53,913 nt of DNA from Acetobacteraceae bacterium. GTDB lineage: Bacteria; Pseudomonadota; Alphaproteobacteria; Acetobacterales; Acetobacteraceae. The notes under the pieces are model-generated. The model was not told the origin of the DNA. It searched no databases and worked only from the letters and a program-made list of their open reading frames with translations. This document shows positions 48,197 to 53,913 of this stretch, piece by piece; the stretch's first letter is position 1, and each line of letters starts with the position of its first letter. Where the stretch lies: positions 1 to 53,913 of the forward strand of contig JALHQB010000028.1 of assembly GCA_022842185.1 (NCBI GenBank), given 5' to 3'. Made by a program: the position numbers and the translations under genes.

Positions 48197-49135
48197 ATGG
48201 ATGCCCTGCTCACACAACTCCGCGCCGCGGCCGAACCCACCCGCCTCCGCCTGCTGGCGCTTTGCGCGCGCGGCGCCTGGTGCGTGTCGGATCTGGTGGC
48301 GATCCTCGGCCAATCCCAGCCGCGCCTGTCGCGCCACCTGAAGCTGCTGGTCGAGGCCGGGTTGCTGGTGCGCACGCCCGAAGGGGCGAATGCCTGGTTT
48401 CAGTTGGCGCCTGACGCCGACATCGCCCGCCTGGCCCTCGCCCGGCTGCCGGAGGACGACCCGCTGCTCGCCGCCGATCGCCGCGCCGCCGCGCGGCTGG
48501 CCGCCGAACGCGCCCGCGTGGCCTCGGAATCCTTCCGCCGCCACGGCGCGGATTGGGATGAGGTCCGCGCCCTGGGTCTGCCGGCCGAAGCGATCGACGC
48601 CGCGCTGCTGGAAGCCCTGCCGGCATGCGCCGGGCGGCTCCTCGACATCGGCTGCGGCACCGGCGGGCTGCTCGAACGCGTTGCCGGGCGGATCGCGGAA
48701 GGCGTCGGCGTCGATGCGTCGCGCGACATGCTGGCGCTCGCGCGCACGCGGCTGGCCGAACGCGGCCTGTCGCACATCGCGGTGCGCCAGGCCGACATGT
48801 ACCGCCTGCCGATCGCGGATAGCACCTTCGATGCGGTGACACTGCAGATGGTGCTGCATTACGCCGAGGACCCCGCCGTGGCGCTTGCCGAAGCCGCGCG
48901 TGTCCTGCGGCCCGGCGGGGTGCTGGTGATCGTCGATCTCGCGCCGCATCAGCGCGCGGACCTGCTCGGCGCCTATGCCCATCGCTGGCCCGGTTTCGAT
49001 GACGCCGGCATCGCCGGCTGGCTGGGTGCCAGCGGCTGCGTGCCCGCCAATAGCCTGACCATTGCGGGCGCGCTGCCCGTCCGCCTCTGGGTCGCGGAAC
49101 GCAAGACCCATCCCGCCGCTGTCCTGACTGCCTGA
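48197..49135 (+). CDS. ArsR-family regulator fused to a SAM-dependent methyltransferase
   Basis: This is a 312-residue protein. Residues 1-85 are an ArsR winged helix: AAEPTRLRLLALCARGAWCVSDLVAILGQSQPRLSRHLKLLVEAGLLVRTPEG. No metal-binding CxC is in the recognition helix. Residues about 130-300 form a class I methyltransferase with motif I LLDIGCGTGG (148-157), GVDASRDML and ADMYRLPIADSTFDAVTLQMVLHY. Such fusions commonly precede methionine-cycle genes and are thought to sense SAM or SAH (compare SahR). metH follows 10 bases later. No clear ribosome site. Confidence 0.9.
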   Translation: MDALLTQLRAAAEPTRLRLLALCARGAWCVSDLVAILGQSQPRLSRHLKLLVEAGLLVRTPEGANAWFQLAPDADIARLALARLPEDDPLLAADRRAAARLAAERARVASESFRRHGADWDEVRALGLPAEAIDAALLEALPACAGRLLDIGCGTGGLLERVAGRIAEGVGVDASRDMLALARTRLAERGLSHIAVRQADMYRLPIADSTFDAVTLQMVLHYAEDPAVALAEAARVLRPGGVLVIVDLAPHQRADLLGAYAHRWPGFDDAGIAGWLGASGCVPANSLTIAGALPVRLWVAERKTHPAAVLTA

Positions 49136-49145
49136 GGGTCCCGCC

Positions 49146-52100
49146 ATGTCCCGCCCCCATCTCCTCGATGCCCTCCGCGACCAGGTGCTGCTGTGCGACG
49201 GCGGCACCGGCGCCCGCGTGCAGACCATGGACCTGGATGTCGATCGTGACTTCTGGGGCAAGGAGAACTGCACCGACGTGCTGGTGCTCTCCCGCCCCGA
49301 TGTCGTGCGGGAGATCCATCACGGCTATTTCGAGGCCGGCGCCGACATGGTGCTGACCAATACCTTCGGCGGATCGCCGGTCACGCTGGCCGAGTTCGAG
49401 TTGGAGGAACACGCCTTCGAACTCAACAAGAAGGCCGTGGAATTGGCGCGCGAGGCGGCAGAGTCCTTTGCCGATGGGCGCCACCGCTGGGTGATCGGCG
49501 ATATCGGTCCGGGCACCAAGCTGCCGAGCCTGGGCAATATCGCCTATGACGCGCTGGAAGCCGCCTTGCTGGTGCAATGCCGCGGCCTGATCGCCGGTGG
49601 CGCCGATGCGCTGCTGACCGAGACCAACCAGGACACGCTGTTCATCAAGGCCGCCGTCAATGCCTGCAAGATCGCGCGGGCCGAGACCAAGTCGGACATC
49701 CCCATCTTCGTGCAGGTGACGGTCGAGACCACCGGCACGCTGCTGGTCGGCCCCGATATCGGCGCGGCCGCGGCGGTGGTCCATTCGCTGGACGTGCCGC
49801 TGATCGGGCTGAATTGCGCCACCGGCCCGCAGGAGATGGCCGAGCACGTCCGCTTCCTGTCGCAGAACTGGCCGGGCATGATCTCCGTGCAACCCAATGC
49901 GGGCCTGCCGGAACTGGTCGATGGCAAGACGCATTATCCGCTGGGTGCGGCCGAACTCGCATCCTGGATGGAACGCTTCGTCGCCGAGGATGGGGTGAAC
50001 CTGATCGGCGGCTGCTGCGGCACCTCCACGCCGCATATCCAGGCGCTGGACGCGATGCTGCGCAAGCGCGGCGGCGCAGCATTCCGGCCCGCGCCGGTTG
50101 CGCGCAAGTATTTCTGGGTGCCGTCCGTCGCCTCGCTCTACACCTCCGTCCCGCTGCGGCAGGAGAACGCGTATTTCTCCATCGGCGAGCGTTGCAACGC
50201 CAATGGTTCGAAGGTCTGGCGCGCACGCCAGGAAGCGGGCGACTGGGATGGCTGCGTCGCCATCGGCCGCGAACAGGTCGGCGAGGGGTCCAATAGCCTC
50301 GACGTCTGCACCGCCTTCGTCGGCCGCGACGAAATGGCCGAGATGAATGAGGTGATCCGCCGCTTCACCTCATCGGTGAACGCGCCGCTGGTGATCGATT
50401 CCACCGAGACTCCGGTGATCGAGGCCGCGCTGAAGCTGCATGGCGGCAAGCCGATCATCAATTCCATCAACTTCGAGGATGGCGAGCAGGCCGCGATCGA
50501 CCGGTTGAAGCTGGCCAAGAAGTTCGGCGCCGCGGTGATCGCGCTGACCATCGACGAAGTCGGCATGGCCAAGACCGCCGAGGACAAGCTGCGCATCGCC
50601 ACGCGGCTGGTCGAATTCGCCTGCGACAAATACGGCCTGCCGCAGTCGGACCTGATGATCGATCCGCTGACCTTCACCATCGCCACTGGCAATGAGGACG
50701 ACCGCAAGCTCGGCCAATGGACGCTGGAAGGCATTCGGATGATCCGGGACAAGTTCCCCGACATCCAGATCATCCTCGGCCTGTCCAACATTTCCTTCGG
50801 GCTGAACCCGGCGGCGCGGCACGTGCTGAATTCCGTGTTCCTCGACCACGCCGTGAAGGCGGGGATGACGGGTGCGATCGTGCATGTGTCCAAGATCAAG
50901 CCGCTGCACCTGATCCCGCCCGAGGAAGTGCAGGTCGTGGAAGACCTGATCTTCGACCGCCGCAGCGAGGGCTATGACCCGTTGCAGAAGGTCTTGGAGA
51001 TCTTCTCCGGCCGCAAGGCCGCCGACAGCGTGAAGAAGGTGCGTGCCGAGACGGTCGAGGGTCGCCTCAAGGACCGCATCGTCGATGGCGACCGCAAGGG
51101 GCTGGACGACGAACTGGCCGACGCGCTGGCCAAGGGCATCGCGCCGCTGACCATCATCAACGACGTGCTGCTCGACGGCATGAAGGTGGTGGGGGAACTG
51201 TTCGGGTCGGGCAAGATGCAGTTGCCCTTCGTGCTGCAATCCGCCGAGACGATGAAGGCCGCCGTCGCCTATCTCGAACCCCACATGGAACGCGTGGCGG
51301 GGCAGGAGAAGGGCATCATCGTGCTCGCCACGGTGAAGGGCGATGTGCACGACATCGGCAAGAACCTTGTCGACATCATCCTCACGAACAACGGCTACAA
51401 GGTCATCAATCTCGGCATCAAGGTGCCGCTGGCCGACATGATCGTCGCGGCGAAGGAACATCGCGCGCATGCCATCGGCATGTCCGGCCTGCTGGTGAAA
51501 TCCACCGTGGTGATGCGCGAGAACCTGGAGGAGATGTCGCGCCAGGAGCTCGACATTCCGGTGATGCTCGGCGGCGCGGCGCTGACGCGCAACTATGTCG
51601 AGGATGACTGCGCCCGCGCCTATGCCAAGGACGGCACGACCGGCCGGGTCGCCTATGCGCGCGACGCCTTCGATGGGCTGCACCTGATGGACAAGGTGGT
51701 CGGCAACGGCTTTGACGACTACCTCGCCGCCGTGCAGGCCAAGCGCGTGGGCAAGGCGCGCAACGAAAAGCGCGTGCTCGGCCAGGCCGATCCGCGCGGC
51801 TTCGCCCCGGTCGATGTGGAATATGCCCAGCAGCGGCGCCGCCGCGTCAGCGCCGAATCGACCACGCCCGTGCCCCCCTTTTGGGGCGCGCGGACGATCG
51901 AATCCTCGCCCAAGGCCATCGTGCCCTTCATCAATGAGCGCAGCCTGTACCAGTTCCAGTGGGGCTTCCGGAAACAGGGCCGCACGTTGGAGGATTTCCT
52001 CGGCTGGGCGAAGCAGGAACTGCGCCCGGTGCTCGCCCGGATGCTGCGCATCACCGGCGAACAGAACATCCTCCGGCCGCAGGCGATCTACGGCTATTGG

Positions 52101-52658
52101 AAATGCGCCGGGCAGGGCAATGACCTGATCCTGTTCGAGGAGGACGGCATCACCGAGGCGACGCGCTTCTCCCTGCCGCGCCAGCCCAAGGATGATGGCG
52201 AATGCATCGCCGACTTCGTGCGCGACATCAATGATGGCCCGGACCACCGGGATGTGATCGGCCTTCAGGTCGTCACCGTCGGCCAGAAGGCGTCGGACGT
52301 CGCCCGCGAATGGTTCGAGGACAACCGCTACCAGGACTACCTGTACCTGCACGGCCTGTCGGTCGAAATGGCCGAGGCGATGGCCGAATATACCCATAAG
52401 CGGATCCGGGCCGAGCTCGGCTTCGCGGGGGAGGACGACCGCGACATGGACAAGATGTTGCAGCAATCCTATCGCGGCGGCCGGTATTCCTTCGGCTACC
52501 CGGCCTGCCCGCGGCTGGAGGACCAGGTGCCCCTGCTGCGGCTGCTGGGGGCGGAACGGATCGGCGTGTCGATCTCCGACGAATGGCAGTTGCACCCGGA
52601 ACAATCGACCAGCGCCATCGTGCTGCACCACCCACGCGCGAAGTACTTTTCCGTCTAG
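49146..52658 (+). CDS. metH: Cobalamin-dependent methionine synthase
   Basis: This 1170-residue enzyme transfers the methyl group of methyltetrahydrofolate to homocysteine. The homocysteine/zinc domain has C224 (GLNCATGP) and C290-C291 (GGCCGTS). The pterin domain follows from about 330 (FSIGERCNANGSK, LVIDSTE, NSINFEDGE). The B12 domain has the axial H735 in GDVHDIGKN. The C-terminal reactivation domain carries R1110-GGRYSFGYPACP for AdoMet. All modules are present; the length is slightly below E. coli MetH (1227). It is cotranscribed with the ArsR-methyltransferase gene. GAGGG lies upstream. Confidence 0.96.
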   Translation: MSRPHLLDALRDQVLLCDGGTGARVQTMDLDVDRDFWGKENCTDVLVLSRPDVVREIHHGYFEAGADMVLTNTFGGSPVTLAEFELEEHAFELNKKAVELAREAAESFADGRHRWVIGDIGPGTKLPSLGNIAYDALEAALLVQCRGLIAGGADALLTETNQDTLFIKAAVNACKIARAETKSDIPIFVQVTVETTGTLLVGPDIGAAAAVVHSLDVPLIGLNCATGPQEMAEHVRFLSQNWPGMISVQPNAGLPELVDGKTHYPLGAAELASWMERFVAEDGVNLIGGCCGTSTPHIQALDAMLRKRGGAAFRPAPVARKYFWVPSVASLYTSVPLRQENAYFSIGERCNANGSKVWRARQEAGDWDGCVAIGREQVGEGSNSLDVCTAFVGRDEMAEMNEVIRRFTSSVNAPLVIDSTETPVIEAALKLHGGKPIINSINFEDGEQAAIDRLKLAKKFGAAVIALTIDEVGMAKTAEDKLRIATRLVEFACDKYGLPQSDLMIDPLTFTIATGNEDDRKLGQWTLEGIRMIRDKFPDIQIILGLSNISFGLNPAARHVLNSVFLDHAVKAGMTGAIVHVSKIKPLHLIPPEEVQVVEDLIFDRRSEGYDPLQKVLEIFSGRKAADSVKKVRAETVEGRLKDRIVDGDRKGLDDELADALAKGIAPLTIINDVLLDGMKVVGELFGSGKMQLPFVLQSAETMKAAVAYLEPHMERVAGQEKGIIVLATVKGDVHDIGKNLVDIILTNNGYKVINLGIKVPLADMIVAAKEHRAHAIGMSGLLVKSTVVMRENLEEMSRQELDIPVMLGGAALTRNYVEDDCARAYAKDGTTGRVAYARDAFDGLHLMDKVVGNGFDDYLAAVQAKRVGKARNEKRVLGQADPRGFAPVDVEYAQQRRRRVSAESTTPVPPFWGARTIESSPKAIVPFINERSLYQFQWGFRKQGRTLEDFLGWAKQELRPVLARMLRITGEQNILRPQAIYGYWKCAGQGNDLILFEEDGITEATRFSLPRQPKDDGECIADFVRDINDGPDHRDVIGLQVVTVGQKASDVAREWFEDNRYQDYLYLHGLSVEMAEAMAEYTHKRIRAELGFAGEDDRDMDKMLQQSYRGGRYSFGYPACPRLEDQVPLLRLLGAERIGVSISDEWQLHPEQSTSAIVLHHPRAKYFSV

Positions 52659-52662
52659 GCGC

Positions 52663-52680
52663 GGGCGGGTAAACCCGCCC
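52663..52680 (+). promoter_or_regulatory. Stem-loop immediately before the CDF start codon
   Basis: GGGCGGGT (52663-52670), AA, ACCCGCCC (52673-52680): perfect 8-bp stem ending 1 base before the ATG at 52682 and 5 bases after the metH stop. The only G-rich ribosome-site-like sequence is in the stem, so translation may depend on its opening. Confidence 0.5.
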
Positions 52681-52681
52681 G

Positions 52682-53584
52682 ATGACCCAAGGCCGGACCA
52701 GTTCCGCGACGCGGCTTGCCATCGGCAGCGTCGTGGTCGCCATCCTCGTGCTGGTGACCAAGACGGCTGCCTGGTGGATCACGGGGTCCGTCGCGCTGCT
52801 GGCCGATGCGCTGGAGAGCGTGGTGAACATCGCCGCGGCCGTCGCGGCGCTGGTGGCCATCACCTATTCCGCGCTGCCGGCGGACGACAACCACCCCTAT
52901 GGCCATGCCAAGGCGGAATACTTCTCGGCGGTGCTGGAAGGCGCGCTGATCATCGTCGCGGCGATGCTGATCCTCAACGAATCCTGGAAGTCCTTCGTCA
53001 CGCCGCGGGCGCCGGAGCAGATCGGGCTGGGCCTGGCGATCTCGGCCGTCGCCAGCGGCGTGAATGCCGGCTGGGCGGCCCTGCTGATGCGGCGCGGCCG
53101 AGCGCTGCGGTCCCCCGCGCTGATCGCCGATGCACGGCACCTGTGGTCGGATGTCGTCACCTCGGTGGGTGTCGTCATCGGTGTCGGGCTGGTGGGGCTG
53201 ACTGGCATCCTGTGGCTCGACCCGCTGGTCGCGGCGCTGACAGCGGTGAACATCCTGTTCTCGGGCTTCAGGCTGGTGCGCGAAAGCGTCGGTGGGCTGA
53301 TGGATGAAGCGGTGGCGCCGGCCACCATGGACCGCATCCGCGCCATCGTCGCGACCGAGGCCGAAGGCGCGCTGGAGGCGCACGACCTGCGGTCCCGCCA
53401 CGCCGGCCGATTCACCTTCCTGGAATTCCACCTGGTGGTGCCCGGTGGGATGACGGTGCGCGAATCCCACGACATCTGCGACCGGATCGAGGCGGCGCTG
53501 AAGTCCGAACTGGACACCGCCATCATCACCATCCATGTCGAACCCGAGGGCAAGGCGAAGCAGAAGGGCGTCCCCGTTCTGTGA
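52682..53584 (+). CDS. Cation diffusion facilitator family transporter
   Basis: This 300-residue exporter has six helices. The metal site in helix II is LLADALESVVNIAA (the D-x-x-x-S/E pattern), and the second half-site in helix V is LIADARHLWSDVVTS (HxxxD). The sequence HPYGHAKAEYFSAVLEG is the family block after helix II. The C-terminal cytoplasmic domain is present. Usual substrates are Zn2+, Mn2+, Fe2+ or Cd2+. It starts 24 bases after metH on the same strand and may export excess metal, a possible link with the zinc enzyme MetH. Its stop overlaps the next start (TGATG). Confidence 0.92.
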   Translation: MTQGRTSSATRLAIGSVVVAILVLVTKTAAWWITGSVALLADALESVVNIAAAVAALVAITYSALPADDNHPYGHAKAEYFSAVLEGALIIVAAMLILNESWKSFVTPRAPEQIGLGLAISAVASGVNAGWAALLMRRGRALRSPALIADARHLWSDVVTSVGVVIGVGLVGLTGILWLDPLVAALTAVNILFSGFRLVRESVGGLMDEAVAPATMDRIRAIVATEAEGALEAHDLRSRHAGRFTFLEFHLVVPGGMTVRESHDICDRIEAALKSELDTAIITIHVEPEGKAKQKGVPVL

Positions 53585-53913
53585 TGGCCCGCATGCCGGC
53601 CAGGCGATCGCGCGAACCGGTGCTCGACAGGCCCCCGCTGGCCGATGCGAAGGACCGCGCCACGGCGGTCGGCTTGCGGGCGCCCCCGCGGATCGGGCCA
53701 TCGCGATCCGTCGGGCGTTGGCTGATGCTGGGTCTGGCGGCCTCGGCCGTGCTGCATGCCGGCGCGATGGCCGCGCTGATCCTTTGGCCGACGCGCGACC
53801 CGGTGGAGGAACCGGGCGAGATGGGCACGGTCGCACTGGTGTTCGACGACACCGCGGCGCAGGCCGGCGGGGGCGGGGCCGAACAGCCCGCCGCGCCCGC
53901 GCCGCCGGCACCG
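53584..53913 (+). CDS. TonB-like energy transducer, N-terminal part (cut by window edge)
   Basis: The 110 visible residues begin MARMPARRSREPVLD. A single membrane helix lies at about 50-69 (WLMLGLAASAVLHAGAMAALILW). Then comes a periplasmic start GTVALVFDD, a glycine run and a Pro/Ala-rich stretch PAAPAPPAP at the edge. This layout is that of TonB/TolA-type proteins, which span the periplasm to power outer-membrane receptors. The C-terminal domain that would settle it is outside the window. The start overlaps the CDF stop (TGATG), so they are coupled. Confidence 0.7.
   Translation, partial: MARMPARRSREPVLDRPPLADAKDRATAVGLRAPPRIGPSRSVGRWLMLGLAASAVLHAGAMAALILWPTRDPVEEPGEMGTVALVFDDTAAQAGGGGAEQPAAPAPPAP

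Noticed and set aside
1..53913. CRISPR array or tRNA/rRNA genes
   Set aside because: No regularly spaced 25-40 base direct repeats, no cas-like proteins, and no cloverleaf or rRNA-like stretch was found on reading through. A tRNAscan or Infernal run would be decisive.

Overview
This 53.9 kb window has very high GC and dense short-spaced operons. Its gene content includes tricarboxylate-type (Bug) binding proteins, a TRAP transporter, a DUF4212 symporter pair, a TorF-type porin and an ArsR-methyltransferase fusion in front of metH. This fits an alphaproteobacterium, most likely Acetobacteraceae (Roseomonas-like). That placement is inferred from gene content, not from a marker gene. No rRNA, tRNA or CRISPR was seen.

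Layout. 1-120: the end of an IS630-type transposase. 433-2631: a stand-alone receiver protein, then an inositol-phosphatase-type enzyme coupled to a lipid kinase. 2825-7267: a small exported protein, a 2-hydroxyacid dehydrogenase followed by an M20 peptidase, an EF-hand protein and a TorF porin. 7268-7908: repeats only. 7909-11608 (minus): a TPP enzyme with two orphan Bug binding proteins. 11795-16159 (plus): gnd, gntK, an FAD monooxygenase and a saccharopine-dehydrogenase-like/DUF4166 protein, each overlapping the next by 4 bases. 16116-18554 (minus): a YdhR-like protein and a serine hydrolase/metallo-hydrolase pair. 18723-23081: a 1452-residue RTX repeat protein. 23132-28267: msrA, a beta-propeller, a polysaccharide deacetylase, an OmpA-like protein and a sterol-desaturase-like enzyme, the last followed after 1 base by a BisC-like molybdoenzyme (28269-30560). 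30694-32070 (minus): a RutB homologue and an unknown protein. 32254-35502: the DUF4212/sodium symporter pair, a strong terminator and three small membrane proteins. 35533-40487 (minus): a hydratase-like protein, a complete TRAP transporter and fpr. 40577-47690 (plus): GNAT, a phytase-esterase-like protein, peptidase T-like, amidase, GNAT and DUF2254. 47776-53913: a degenerate COG0523-like protein divergent from ArsR-methyltransferase, then metH, a CDF exporter and a truncated TonB-like gene.

Two dispersed repeat families occupy the intergenic gaps. Family 1 is a two-hairpin element (arms CCAAAGGC/GCCTTTGG or CCAGGGACC/GGTCCCTGG, plus a GGAGAGGGGC/GCCCCTCTCC hairpin) with about eight copies. 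Family 2 is an element sharing the core GTCAGGCGCGATCTGCTC, with two copies. One family 2 copy appears to have inserted inside a family 1 copy, and the other supplies the stop codon of the DUF2254 gene.

The most interesting locus is 47776-53584. A small protein keeps the GCxCC metal motif of COG0523 GTPases but has lost the P-loop. It faces an ArsR-methyltransferase/metH operon across 46 bp that contain two overlapping palindromes. A metal exporter follows metH. Also notable are a perfect EF-hand loop inside the sodium/solute symporter, a potential pseudoknot in the OmpA-like leader, and a probably leaderless gene whose start codon lies in the loop of a 7-bp palindrome.
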